Counted from the first letter of the stretch, positions 17,031-28,402 are shown. The stretch is DNA of 64,000 bases from Paenibacillus melissococcoides (GCA_944800085.1 CALYLO010000002.1:682001-746000), one strand, 5' to 3'. Translations and numbers: made by a program. Notes: a model not told the origin generated them from the letters alone.

Positions 17031-18560
17031 ATGATTCACAAGCAACCACGAAAGCTGGCTTCCGCGCTGAAAACATCGATGCTCATTCTGCTCGCCTGCT
17101 CGCTGCTGCTGACGGCATGCGGCGGCGGAGGCAAGAACGCTTCATCAGGAGGAGACGGTCCGACGAAGATCTCGATGCAGACGTTGAACTATGCGACCGA
17201 CATGGTCAACAACAGCAGCCCGATCTGGAAAGAGCTCGAGAAGCGCACCAATACGAAGCTGGACATCACTTGGCTCACGCCGACGACGATCGAGGACAAG
17301 GTCAATGTTATGCTTGCTTCCGGCGATATGCCGGATGTCGTCTTTGTGGAGTCGCTCAACAACGCGCAGCTCCAAAAAATGATCAAGCAGGGCGTCTTCT
17401 GGGATTTGACGCCATTCATCAAGGATTACCCGAACCTGACGGACGGGGTCAAGGCGTCGATGTGGGACGAGACGAAGGTGGATGGCAAAAATTACGTCAT
17501 TCCGCGCTATTATCCCAGCTTCGGAGGCGGCGCCTTCGCGATGCTCCGCAAAGACTGGCTCGATGTGCTGAACCTGGAGGCGCCGACGTCGCTCGACTCC
17601 CTGTTCGATGTGCTGAAGGCGTTCAAGGAGAAGGATCCGAACGGCAACGGACAGGCGGATGAGATTCCGTATGCGGCCTCCCCAAGCTCGATGGCCTTCG
17701 TTTACAATATTTACAACGAGACGCAGGGCAACTGGAAGCTGAAGGACGGCAAGCTCGTGCCGATTATTACGGAAGACGACTCGCGCGACGCGTTGCTGTG
17801 GATTAAGAAAGCATATGATGCAGGCTTGTTCCCGAAAGATTTCGCCATCTTGAAATTTTCACAAATACTGGATGCGTTCCGCAGCGGCAAGGTCGGCGGC
17901 ACGGGCCTGTCCATGAACCATGTCTGGGTAACCTGCAAGATGCTGCGCGACATCGACTCGAAGGCGGATCTGTACCCGCTGCCATATCTGGAGAATCCGA
18001 ATGGCTATAAATATGCGCCATCCGGCGCCTCGTACTACGGCGTATATTTGATTCCGAAGAAGGTACCGGAAGATAAAGTGAAGAAAATTCTCGAGCTGTT
18101 CGATTACGGGAACAGTCCGGAAGGGAATATTTTGGCCTATTACGGCCTCAAGGACATCCATTATAAGGAAGAGAACGGGAAAATCGTGACTACGGAGCAG
18201 GCGAAAACGGATTTGACGGGAGACGGCAACATGTCGAGCCTTTTCCATCTGATCAGCGACGATATGGCGATCGGGGCCGTCGGCATGCCGGATGACCTGT
18301 ACGAGCGCAACGTCGAGATCGTGAACGAACGGAAGAAGCATGTCGTGCCGGAACCGGAGCGCGGCCTCTACTCGGAAGCGTATAATCGCTATTTTCCGGA
18401 GATCAAGAAAAAAGTTGACGATATGCGCACAAAAGTAATTATTGGCAAAATGACGATTGAGGAGTATGATAAATTTATCGAAACAATCAAAAAAGATAAT
18501 GATTTACTCAAAGTTATTGATGAAATGAATCAGGCTTACCAAGCCGCCCAAGCAAAATAA
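17031..18560 (+). CDS. Sugar-binding lipoprotein of ABC transporter
   Basis: 509 residues. Signal peptide with lipobox LLTAC, so Cys near residue 26 would be lipidated and the protein anchored outside the membrane. The mature part is an LplA-type extracellular solute-binding protein (family 1 fold), with segments such as KDPNGNGQADEIPYA shared across the family. It delivers oligosaccharide to the two upstream permeases. ATG 17031 is preceded by AAAAGGAGGG; the open frame upstream to 16956 overlaps the permease gene and is not the start. Confidence 0.92.
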   Translation: MIHKQPRKLASALKTSMLILLACSLLLTACGGGGKNASSGGDGPTKISMQTLNYATDMVNNSSPIWKELEKRTNTKLDITWLTPTTIEDKVNVMLASGDMPDVVFVESLNNAQLQKMIKQGVFWDLTPFIKDYPNLTDGVKASMWDETKVDGKNYVIPRYYPSFGGGAFAMLRKDWLDVLNLEAPTSLDSLFDVLKAFKEKDPNGNGQADEIPYAASPSSMAFVYNIYNETQGNWKLKDGKLVPIITEDDSRDALLWIKKAYDAGLFPKDFAILKFSQILDAFRSGKVGGTGLSMNHVWVTCKMLRDIDSKADLYPLPYLENPNGYKYAPSGASYYGVYLIPKKVPEDKVKKILELFDYGNSPEGNILAYYGLKDIHYKEENGKIVTTEQAKTDLTGDGNMSSLFHLISDDMAIGAVGMPDDLYERNVEIVNERKKHVVPEPERGLYSEAYNRYFPEIKKKVDDMRTKVIIGKMTIEEYDKFIETIKKDNDLLKVIDEMNQAYQAAQAK

Positions 18561-18606
18561 GCAGAGTATGCCGGGGAAACGCCGCTTCGTGCCGGCGTTT
18601 CTCTGC
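18561..18606 (+). terminator. Intercistronic hairpin after lipoprotein gene
   Basis: GCAGAG pairs with CTCTGC outside and AAACGCCG with CGGCGTTT inside. There is no T-run, so it is more likely a message-stabilising or partial attenuation hairpin. It would lower expression of the next gene relative to the abundant binding protein. Confidence 0.55.
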
Positions 18607-18629
18607 GCCGTCCAAAGGAGAGATGTCAC

Positions 18630-19922
18630 ATGAATCCGATTACAGCCATTGTCATTGGCGCAGGCGACCGGGGGGCGCGCGCTTATTCGCCGTATGCCCT
18701 GGATAATCCGCACGAGCTGCAGCTTGTCGGCGTCGCCGATCCGAATGTTGAGCGGCGGCAAGCCTTCGCCGAGCAGTTCGGCCTCAGCGAAGCGCAGCAG
18801 TTCGAGACATGGGAAGCGATCCTGGAAGGGGGCCGGCGTGCCGATGCGGCCATCATCTGCACGATGGACCGCATGCACTATGAGCCGACGCTGCGGGCGC
18901 TAGAGCTCGGCTATCATGTGCTGCTGGAGAAGCCGATGTCGCCGGAGCCGCGGGAATGCGTCGAGATGGAGCTGGCGGCGAAGAAGCATAACCGGCTGTT
19001 GACGATATGCCATGTGCTGCGCTACACGTCGTTCTGGTCGGCGATGAAGCGGGAGATCGATCGCGGCGCGATCGGAGATATCGTGTCCATTCAATTGAAC
19101 GAGAATGTGGGCAATATGCATATGTCGCACAGCTTCGTCCGCGGCAATTGGCGCAACAGCGACGAATCGAGCCCGATGATATTGCAGAAATCATGCCATG
19201 ACATGGATATTTTGGCGTATCTGATGAATGAGCCCTGCGTGCGGGTCAGCTCGTTCGGCTCGCTAATGCATTTCCATGCAGGGCATAAGCCGGAAGGGGC
19301 ACCGGCCCGCTGCATCGAGGGCTGTCCGGCGGAGATGGCCTGCCAGTACCATGCGCCGCGCTATTATCTCGGCGAGGGCATCGACTGGGCGCGCAAGATT
19401 ACGGATGACTACACGAAGGAAGGGATCCTGAAGGCGCTCTGGGAAGGTCCGTACGGGCGCTGCGTCTATCAGACGGACAACAACGTCGTCGACCATCAGG
19501 TCGTCAATCTTGAATTCGCGAGCGGAGCGACCGCGATGTTCAGCATGTGCGGGTTCACGCACGACAACACGCGCATCGTGCAGGTGATGGGCACGAAGGG
19601 CGACATCCGCGGCAATATGGAGGATGACTCGTTCACGATCACCGACTTCGTGACGAAGGAGAAGCGCGTCGTGCAGCTCGCTCCGTCCATCACGGGCCAC
19701 GGCGGCGGCGATTCGGGCATCGTGCGCTCGTTCCTGAAGGAAGTGCGCGCATTCGGCTCCAGTTCCGGCACAGAGAGCCTGTCCTCCGCCTCGGTATCCG
19801 TGCGCAGCCATCTGATGGCCTTCGCGGCCGAGCAGTCCCGCCTTCAGGGCGGCCAGGTCATCGACCTGCAAGCGATGTACGACGAGCTGGCGGGTGCGGT
19901 CCCGGCAGGGAAGGCGGAATAG
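18630..19922 (+). CDS. Gfo/Idh/MocA-family oxidoreductase
   Basis: 430 residues. N-terminal Rossmann fold (VIGAGDRGARAY near 8) binding NAD(P), the EKPMS segment near 100 whose Lys is catalytic in the family, and a SCHDMD segment near 188 providing the active-site His/Asp. A Cys-rich insertion (ARCIEGCPAEMACQYHAPRYYLGEG, split here as ARCIEGCPAEMAC then QYHAPRYY) near 227 is typical of the larger subfamily. It oxidises or epimerises a sugar or cyclitol; position after the transporter suggests it works on the imported sugar. Clear AAAGGAGAG ribosome site. Confidence 0.88.
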   Translation: MNPITAIVIGAGDRGARAYSPYALDNPHELQLVGVADPNVERRQAFAEQFGLSEAQQFETWEAILEGGRRADAAIICTMDRMHYEPTLRALELGYHVLLEKPMSPEPRECVEMELAAKKHNRLLTICHVLRYTSFWSAMKREIDRGAIGDIVSIQLNENVGNMHMSHSFVRGNWRNSDESSPMILQKSCHDMDILAYLMNEPCVRVSSFGSLMHFHAGHKPEGAPARCIEGCPAEMACQYHAPRYYLGEGIDWARKITDDYTKEGILKALWEGPYGRCVYQTDNNVVDHQVVNLEFASGATAMFSMCGFTHDNTRIVQVMGTKGDIRGNMEDDSFTITDFVTKEKRVVQLAPSITGHGGGDSGIVRSFLKEVRAFGSSSGTESLSSASVSVRSHLMAFAAEQSRLQGGQVIDLQAMYDELAGAVPAGKAE

Positions 19923-19951
19923 CATAGCGAGGCGAAGTGAAATTGTATAAG

Positions 19952-19990
19952 CGATCACCCCTGAAGTTAGTACGGGGGTGATCGTTTTTT
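19952..19990 (+). terminator. Terminator of sugar operon
   Basis: CGATCACCCC (19952-19961) pairs with GGGGTGATCG (19975-19984), followed by six T. Confidence 0.9.
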
Positions 19991-20029
19991 GTTTTCCCCG
20001 CTTGCGCCATCGACGTCGGCCGCCAATCC

Positions 20030-20200
20030 TGCAATAATACATCATTTTGTGCTAATTTAGGGTATATTTGTTTGTATTCCTGCAAATGTGCATCTTTTTA
20101 CTCAATTTATCTCTATTTCAAGCTATAATGGATGAAATTCCTGTAAATTTGCAGGATTCGCTTTTTTGCATATCGGCGTCGATCAAAAAACTGCATTTTT
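20030..20200. repeat. Degenerate copies of MITE interior motif
   Basis: Two stretches, ATTCCTGCAAATGTGCATC near 20070 and GATGAAATTCCTGTAAATTTG near 20132, resemble the interior of the MITE (GATGAAATTCCTGTAAAAGTAC). No terminal repeats are visible, so these are probably remnants. The rest of 19991-20378 shows no gene. Confidence 0.4.
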
Positions 20201-20378
20201 TCATCTTTTGGGAGGTATCGGAATCGAAATAGTGTGTTCCCTTGCCAGGAGCGGCCGAGCAAGGCGAGCGAATGCGAGCGTAGGATACAAGCCAGGTGCG
20301 TGCGTCCATTCCCGATGAATCGATTGCCGGGACAGCGCCGTATAGGAATAGTAGATTAGATTTATGGAGGCGCTATTT

Positions 20379-20932
20379 ATGACCAGACAGAATATAGATA
20401 TGTTCAAATTAAGCAAGGAAATATCTTATGCGCTGAGGCATGCGCCTTGGGAGTATGAATTGGAGCTGGATGAGGAAGGCTGGGTAAGCCTGGAGCAGCT
20501 GCTGCAGGCGCTTCGCCTCGACCAACGATGGGAATCTCTCAATGAGCAGGATATCTGCAGCATGATGGAGGCCGCGGACAAGCGGCGGTTTGAGGCAGCG
20601 GACGGGAAAATTAGAGCGTTATACGGGCATTCCGTGCCCCGCAAAATCGTCAAGCAGGCGGAGACTCCTCCCCCGGTCGTGTACCATGGAACGGCGCGGC
20701 GCTTTGCGGCGCAAATCTTGAAGGAGGGACTACGGCCGATGGGGAGACAATATGTTCATTTATCCGCCGACAAAGAGACGGCCATGCTGGTCGGGAAACG
20801 AAGAGACGCTGCCCCGGTGTTGTTGAAGGTGGTGCCGGGATGGCCCGGAACGAGGGGGTTATGTTTTATCCGGGCAATCATACGATATGGCTGGCGGACT
20901 TTATTCCTCCCCAGTATATCTCCAGAGAATGA
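20379..20932 (+). pseudogene. kptA: RNA 2'-phosphotransferase KptA, frameshifted
   Basis: Family of Tpt1/KptA enzymes, which transfer a 2'-phosphate from RNA to NAD. The N-terminal part is normal (LSKEISYALRHAPWEYELEL, VYHGTARR, QYVHLSADKETA). After LLKV the written frame becomes atypical and runs to 20969. One frame over, from 20834, the sequence reads MARNEGVMFYPGNHTIWLAD then FIPPQYISRE and stops at 20932, which is the expected KptA C-terminus with its FY and WL positions. One base is missing near 20832, where GTGGTGCC would be GTGGATGCC. Start ATG 20379 follows TGGAGG. Confidence 0.85.
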
Positions 20933-20969
20933 GCCGAAGGATTGGATGATCAGGAAGCGCATTGAATGA

Positions 20970-21523
20970 AGCTTTGTTCTCTCTAGGTAGACAGATTGCG
21001 GAATTGTCCATATAAAGGTGGACACGAAGGGGGATTGGCTGATGTACAGAGATGAGTCTATATATCGTGCATGAACTCGCCCCATAGCCCCACATATAGA
21101 GTTTGAAGGAGCGGGGAGCATCTATCTCTTCCGCAGAAAAGTGTCCACTATTTGAAACACATTTCTTCGTATTTTCCACAAAAAGAGGATATTCGATGGG
21201 GCTGCAGCAACGTTGACGAGATAAGCCAATACCTTCTGAATAAGCGGGTATACAAGAGATAAATGCTGATTGTAGAGGGAGCGAAGGGGTGAGCGGCAAT
21301 AAGCGAGAGAAAATAAGAATAGCATCGCGTTACTTACCTTGATTGACTCCATGTCCTTCAAGGTTTCTTTTTGCGGGAAGCATGATAAAGGGGTGAGCTT
21401 AAGTTCATTCCGGCATGAACGAGCCGAGCTTATTCATATATTCTTTACAGTCCGCTAACACCAAGATTATACAGACAAGCTACGATTTATAATAATAACC
21501 CATATTGGGAAGGGAGCGACAAA
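20970..21523. other. Intergenic region before surface nuclease gene
   Basis: No convincing ORF, RNA or repeat in the first 450 bases. At the right end TTTACA (21444-21449) and TATACA (21468-21473), 18 bases apart, could be the promoter of the nuclease gene. Confidence 0.5.
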
Positions 21524-24500
21524 ATGGTATATCGGATCTGGACCAAGTCAATCCGTGTCATTGTGGCGGCCGTGTTGCTGCTGTCTTCGATCGCGCCTGC
21601 GGGCTGGACCGCAGGAACTGCTGCTGCCGCGGAGGCGGTGCTCACCGTCGCCGATGCGATCGCGAAGAACAATGACGGCAAGTCCTACACGGTGGAAGGG
21701 CATGTTGTCGGGTTTGCCATCAGCAGCACCGCATTTACGCGGGATAGCGCGAAATTCAACTCCGATACGAATCTGGTCATCGCAGACCGCGCAGAGGAGA
21801 CGGCAGAGGACAGGACGCTGAACGTCCAGATCGCGTCTCCGTTCAGACAAGAGTTCGGTTTGCAATCGAATCCAGGCCTGATCGGCTCCCGGATTCGGGT
21901 CACCGGAACGCTGGAAGAGTATTCCTATGCCAAGCAGGATGGGCTGAAGGATAGCGATGTTTCCGAATTCACCTATTCGGTTGTAACGGCCTCCAGCATT
22001 GGGGCAGCCAGAGGGATGAATGCGGGAGATTCCGCCTTGGTGCAAGGCATCGTCACCTACAGGGAAGATACGGGCAGCGGCTTCTCCAATCTGTATATTC
22101 AGGACGATACGGCGGGCATTGTCGTCCGCGGCCAGAATATCACGGCCGAGCAAGGGGATAAGATCGAGGTGCAGGGCAAGCTGGAGCTGTACAACGGTCT
22201 GCTGCAGTTGAACAAGGAGCCGGGAGGCAGCCTTCGGATCGTGGAGCCGGGCTTGCCTCTGCCGGCGTCGAAGCCAATCACTTCGGCGGATTTTGCCCAG
22301 AATGCCGGGAAGCAGTATGAAGGCCAGTTGGTGGAAGTCACCGCGGCAACGATAGACCGCAGCAGCGGATCTACCTGCTATGCCGCTGACAAGCTTGGCG
22401 CAGGCATTGTCATTTACGCCAAAAACGTTCCCGCAGCGTTCGCGGTCAGCCGCACCTACGAGAGGATTGCCGGCGTCCTGTCCTACCACAGCTCATACGG
22501 GTACCAGTTGATTCCGCGAGCCTACGAGGATGTGGTGGAGACCGAGCTGTCCGTAACGGCAAGCCTGCCGTCCGGGAATGTCGCGAAGGGCAGCGAGATT
22601 GCGCTCAGCACGCCGGCTTCCGGCGGCGTCATATACTATACGCTGGATGGAACGGAGCCGACGCAGGCGAGCTCCCGCTACGCAGCGCCGATTGCGATCC
22701 AGGAGGATGCGACGATTAAGGCCATCGTCGTGAAGGACGGAGCGGCCAGCGGGATCTGTACGTTCACGTACAAGGTGCTGAAGGATACCGGCCATCTCCT
22801 GATCCACGATATTCAGGGCGAAGGCCATCGCTCTCCGTACGCGGATCAAGCCGTGACGGGCGTGGAAGGCATCGTGACGTTCAAGCGGGATAAGAGTAAC
22901 TTCTATATCCAGGAAAGCAATCCGGACCGGTACAGCAAGGATAGCCGCGCTTCGGACGCCATTCTCGTCTATCACAAGGACAGCCCGGTGAAGGTCGGGG
23001 ACAAAGTGAAGGTATCCGGCGTCGTCAAGGAATATAAGGAAAAGACGTATTCCAGCAATCCGGTCGATCTGACGACGACGGAAATCGCGGCTTCGAGCGT
23101 GGATATTATTTCGCATGATCAGGATCTGCCTCCGCCCGTTGTGCTGGGCAAGGATCGGGTGATTCCGCCATCGATCATTACGGACGGTTATCAATTGACG
23201 GATGCTTATTACGATCCGGGGCGCAATGCGCTTGATCTGTACGAGAGTCTGGAAGGGATGCGCGTCATGATCGAGAACCCGGACATTATCGGCCCTTATA
23301 AATATGAGATTCCGGTCAGCGTGCGGCAGGAGGGCAGCCATCCCGTCGCGTCTCCGGCGGGCGGCCTCGTCCTGACCGAGGACAGCCTCAATCCGCAGCG
23401 CGTGCTGGTATCCCTTGATTATCTTGCGCCGAAGCCGAATCCGGTCGTCAAGACGGGCGATCGGTTTACAGAACCGCTCACCGGCGTCATCGCCTACTCC
23501 TTCAGCAATTATAAGCTGCTGCCGGAACGGCTGCCGGAGGTGGAGAACGGCAAGGGGGAACCTGCGGTGACGAGCATCGTGGCGGACAGCGAGAAATTGA
23601 CCATTGCTTCCTTCAATGTCGAAAATTATTGGAACGATCCGAGTACGAAGGGGAAAGAGAAAACCCGGAAGATCGGGGAGATTATTGTGACGAATCTGAA
23701 ATCACCGGATATTATCGGGTTGATGGAAGTGCAGGACAATAACGGGGAAACGGATAATGGCGCCGTCGATGCAAGCCGCAACTATGAAGCGATTATCGGG
23801 GCGATTCAAGCGGCGGGCGGGCCGGTCTATCAATATACGGATATCGCTCCGGAGGATAAAATGGACGGGGGCGCGCCGGGAGGAAATATTCGCGTCGGGT
23901 TCCTGTACAATCCGGAACGGGTCGCGCTGGCTGACAGCCAACAGCATGCGAAGGGCGACGCGAAGACCGCCGTTCGCTACGGCCCGGACGGATTGTCCTT
24001 CAATCCGGGGCGGATTGAGCCGGCGAACGAAGCGTTCGAGAGTTCGCGCAAGCCGCTGGCCGCAGAGTTCCTGTTCCGGGGCGAGCGCGTGCTGGTCATC
24101 GCCAACCACTTCAATTCGAAGGGCGGGGACCATGCGCCGTATGGAGGCATTCAGCCTCCGCAGCGCTCGAGCGAAGTGCAGCGGGTGAAGCAAGCGGCGC
24201 TCGTGCACGGCTTCGTAAGTGAAGCGCTGACCCATAATCCGCAGACGAACGTCGTGCTGATCGGGGATTTGAACGATTTCCAATTCTCCGGCACCTTGCG
24301 GATTGTAGCGGGGAATGAACTAATCAATCTGGTGGACGGCCTGCCGGAAGCCGAGCGCTACTCTTATATTTATGAAGGCAATTCGCAGACGCTGGATCAT
24401 ATTTTGGCCGATAAAAAGCTGGCCAAGCGAGCGGAACTGGACATCGTGCATATCAATGCCGATTTCATGGAAGCGCATGGACGGGTGAGCGACCACGATC

Positions 24501-27500
24501 CGCTGCTCGTTCAGCTTCCGTTCGGCGAGCCGGATGACGAGGAGTTCCAGTTGAGGCTGCTTCACACGAATGATACGCATGCGCATCTGGACAGTGTGCC
24601 GCGCCGCATTACGGCGATCAAGGAAGCGCGCGCGGGCGCGGAACATTCCCTTCTGCTCGATGCGGGCGACGTCTTCTCCGGCACGCTGTACTTCAATAAG
24701 TATGAAGGCCTGGCGGATCTGGACTTCATGAACCTGATCGGCTACGATGTGATGACCTTCGGCAACCATGAATTCGATGCCGGGCCGGCGAAGCTGGCGA
24801 ACTTCATCAAGCAGGCGAGGTTCCCGTTCCTCAGCGCCAATATCGATTTCGACCGGGAGCCGGAGCTCCGCGGCCTGTTCCATCATGAGATCGGCCATCC
24901 GGGAGCGGAAGCGAGCATTTATCCGGCGATTATCCTTGATGTGGACGCCGAGAAGGTCGGCGTATTCGGGTTGACGACGGAGGATACGGCATTTCTGGCT
25001 TCTCCGGGCGAGCATATCGCCTTCCGCAATTACGCGGACAGCGCCCGGGCAACGGTGGCCATGCTGCGCGAAGAAGGAATCGACAAAATTATTGCGCTCA
25101 CCCATCTCGGGTATGAAGTCGACCGGGCGCTGCGGAGAGCGTAGAAGGCATTGACATCATTATAGGCGGCCATTCCCATACGAAATTAACGGAGCCGGTC
25201 GTCATCGAGCGGGCAGACGGCCAACGGACCTTGATCGTTCAGACCGGGGAATACGGGCGCTGCCTCGGCGAGCTGGATGTCACCTTCGACCGCAACGGCG
25301 CATTGACGGACTGGAACGGCAAGCTGACCGATATCGATGCGAAGGATGCCTCCGGCCAATATATCTTGGCCGACGATGCGGAGGCCGCGGCGAAGCTGGC
25401 CGAGTACGCGGGGCCGCTGGAGGAATTCAAGAAGCAGGTCATCGGCAAGACGAAGGTGTTCCTGGACGGCGAGCGCGGCAGCGTGCGCAGGCAGGAGACC
25501 AATCTGGGCAATCTGATCGCCGACAGCATGCGCGCGAAGGTGCAGCGCCTGTTGAACGAGACAGACGTCAAAGGCTATGTAACGATACAAAACGGCGGCG
25601 GCATTCGGGCGTCGATTCAGGCGGGCGATATTACGCTGGGCGATCTGCTGACGGTCATGCCGTTCGGCAACAATCTGTCCGCCGTGAAGATGACGGGCGA
25701 GGAAATTATCGCTGCCCTGGAGAACGGCGTCAGCGGCGTGGAGACGGGGCAGGGCCGCTTCCCGCAAGTGTCGGGTATGCGCTTCTATTACGACTCCACG
25801 AAGAAGGGCGAGACGATCGACGCCGTGACCGGCGAGGCGACGCAGAAAGGCGAGCGGATCATCAAGGTCCAGGTGAAAAATGACGACGGCACCTATGCCG
25901 ATATCGATCCGCGGGGCTATTACATCGTGGCGACGAACTCGTTCATGGCGGACGGGGGAGATTTCTACCGCTCGATGAAGCAGGCGAAGAACGACGGCCG
26001 CTTCTATGAACTGAACATTGTTGATTATGAAGTGTTCATCGAGCATCTTGAGCGCGTCGGCATCATCAACGCCGGCGTGGAAGGGCGGATTACCGATCTG
26101 AAGGGCGGCAAGCAGCCGGAAGAGCCCGGCCCGAATCCGAATCCGGGCCCGGGGACAGGATCAGGCTCCGGATCAAGCTCCAGCTCGGATTCCCGCTCCA
26201 CCCCAAGTCCGAAGCCAACACCGAAGCCTGCCGAAGATAAGCCCGGAACCGTAACGGCGACACCGGAAAAACTGGCCGCGAACGGACGCGGCAGCCTCGT
26301 CTTCGAGATGCCGGCCGGGACGAGCGAAGTGAAGTTCCCGTCCAATACGTACGGGCTGCTGCTTCAGAATAAGCTGGAAGTGAATTCGGAGCATATTACG
26401 CTTGAGATCCCTTCCGAATTGATGAAGCAGTTGATTAATCCATGGACGGACAGCGAGAAGCAGGGAGCCGTCATCTCCTTGAAGCTGGCGCCGCTCGCGA
26501 AGAAGGCGGCGAACGAGATGATCGCCAAGGCCGAAAGGGCAACCGGCATGAAGGTGAGGCTGTCCGGCGATATGTACGAACTTGGCCTGATGATCACGCT
26601 CGCGAACGGAACGACGGAGAAGCTGACCTCCTTCGAACAGCCCGTTGTGCTTCGGCTCACCGCCGACTCGGACATCTGCCTGGACTTCGCGGGGATATTT
26701 GCGATCGCCGGCAGCGGAGCGGTGGCGCAGGCAGAGGGAGACTACGCTCGCGCCGAGATGGCTGCGCTGATCCGCCAGTTCGGCACCTATGCGGTGCTGG
26801 AAATGACGAAGCCGTTCGCCGATCTGCCTTCCGGCCATTGGGCCTACGGCGTCATTCAAGAGCTGGCGCTGAAGCGGATCATTAGCGGCACCAGCGCTAC
26901 GAAGTTCGAGCCGGCGCGGGCCATTACCCGGGCGGAATTCACCGCGCTGCTGGCGCAAGCATTGCACCTGGCCGGGACGGGCGGCAAGGCATTTGCCGAC
27001 GTCGACGCGGATGCCTGGTATGCCGCGCCGGTCGCGGCGGCCCATGAGGCGGGAATCGTCAGCGGCAAGAACGCGAACCGCTTCGATCCCGCGGGCGCGG
27101 TTACCCGGGAAGAGATGGCGGTCTTGCTGGTCAAAGCTTATGAAGCGAAGACAGGCAAGAAGCTTCCCGCCAACACGAAGGGGGCGTTCAGCGACGCGGA
27201 CCGGATCTCGCGCTGGGCCGCCGATTATGTGAACGCCGCGGCCGGGTTTGGCTTGATGAAGGGGCGGACGACCGGGCGGTTCATCCCCGAAGCAGCCGCG
27301 ACTCGCGCGGAAGCCGCGCAAGCCATTTATAATTTACTGGACCGATTAATCATCCGGGACCAACAATACAGGGCAGGCAGAGTGATATCTGCTATGCCCT
27401 GTTTTGTTGAAGATAGGATAGCTGGTAATTGGAATCATTATTGTCGCCGGGAGGAACAATTTAACAATCCTTGTCGTATAATCGAGGAAAGGACCACCGA

Positions 27501-27516
27501 GCCTCAGAGAAGGTAG
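21524..27516 (+). pseudogene. SLH surface nuclease / 5'-nucleotidase, frameshifted
   Basis: A giant secreted enzyme, roughly 1990 residues if the frame is restored. Signal peptide 1-37. Residues about 40-340 are DUF6359/OB-like domains. A chitobiase-type C-terminal module (IYYTLDGTEPT) lies near 368. An endonuclease/exonuclease/phosphatase domain spans 690-990 with FNVEN, MEVQD, NHFNSKGGD, IGDLNDF and SDHDP. A metallophosphatase 5'-nucleotidase follows from 1010 with NDTHAHLD, DAGDVFSG and FGNHEFD. At about 25131 one G is missing: GCGCTGCGGAG should be GCGCTGGCGGAG. The first frame stops at 25144; the next frame resumes at once with GIDIIIGGHSHTKL, the missing catalytic His motif. A Pro/Ser/Gly linker and three SLH domains (26812-27345) anchor it to the cell wall. 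Likely role: phosphate and nucleoside scavenging from extracellular DNA. The final 45 residues after SLH3 read through a terminator hairpin and look non-natural. Confidence 0.88.
27368..27406 (+). terminator. Terminator inside the annotated end of the nuclease frame
   Basis: ACAGGGCA (27368-27375) pairs with TGCCCTGT (27395-27402), followed by TTTG. The open frame continues for 110 bases beyond it, which suggests the true stop lay before it. Confidence 0.75.
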
Positions 27517-27660
27517 CGGGGCCGAGCGGAGAGGCTCCAGAGGATCAGCCCGCCACAGATCCGCCTGCTCGCCTTGTCGAATGGAATATCCGGCAGTCGC
27601 CGCCCCCTGGTTGCTCCCCTGGGAAGGGAACGCGGCGTCAGGGGGCGTTTCTTATTGCCT
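27475..27660 (+). ncRNA. Candidate small structured RNA
   Basis: A TATAAT box (27475-27480) is followed about seven bases later by a GC-rich segment with nested pairing: GAGCCTC against GAGGCTC, GGATC against GATCC, and a long hairpin CGCCCCCTG against CAGGGGGCG with TTTCTTATT after it. That final hairpin lacks a T-run on the minus strand, so it terminates rightward transcription, yet no rightward gene lies between the nuclease terminator and it. The -35 is poor. I do not recognise a known RNA class. Confidence 0.45.
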
Positions 27661-27663
27661 CGC

Positions 27664-28292
27664 TTAACGCAGCCTTACCGTACGATTCCCGGCGAGGCTC
27701 GCATTGGCCGCTTCCAGGAAGGCGATAAGCTCCAGCGTCTCCGCAAGCGGGACGTCCGGCTCCCGGGTCTGGAAGAAAGCCATGACCCGTTCCAGCAGGC
27801 TCGCGTAGAACGGCTTGGCATCGGCCGCCACATCCGCATAGCGCGATTGGCGCTCGCCATGAACGAGCGCGCCGAACGTCCCGCCCTGGCGGCCGCGGCT
27901 CGTTGCGACGCGCCCATCCTCCCAGCGGGCGGCAATGCACTCCCCGCCGGGGATCGCTTCCCCCCGGACTTCCCGGCAGCCGGGCCCCATAGCCGAATAC
28001 AGCATCTCCGCACAGTGGATGCCGTAGTAGAACAGCCTTCCAGCAGCAGGACATCGCATTGCTCCGCCAATGACGGGAGATCCGGCACGAGGGTGACGCC
28101 GTATTGACCGACAAGCGCGTCTGTATACGCTTTCAAACGGGGCATGCTCAGCTCCAGCCCGGGCGTCCCGCCTTGATAGGCGGCGACGACCTTCCCGCCC
28201 GGCACATGATAGGGATGAGTGCGGTCATTGAGCAGCGCGGTGAAGGCCGTGACGTGGGATGTGTCGAGTCCGATAATTCCGATTCGGAGCAC
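27664..28292 (-). pseudogene. Gfo/Idh/MocA oxidoreductase with internal deletion
   Basis: The N-terminal Rossmann part (MLRIGIIGLDTSHVTAF ... DVLLLEG) covers about 90 residues, then the frame changes at about 28030-28042. The next recognisable sequence, LFYYGIHCAEMLYSAMGPGC, belongs to the C-terminal half in another frame, ending at 27664. Full-length relatives are about 290-300 residues. Here about 90 residues are missing, including the EKP catalytic segment, so the enzyme cannot work. Homology is inferred from the motif pattern. Confidence 0.75.
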
Positions 28293-28402
28293 TATGCTGC
28301 CTCCTAGCTATATTTTGGATAATTGCTCCTACTATCGTACTCTCATTTTACCGCAGGCGCCAGTCATTTCTCGCTCGGGCATGGCATGCCCTCCTCCCGC
28401 TC

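Noticed and set aside
25231..27516. Second half of the SLH nuclease as a separate gene with its own start
   Set aside because: No ribosome site, starts in mid-domain, and the missing motif lies upstream in the same frame before any start codon.
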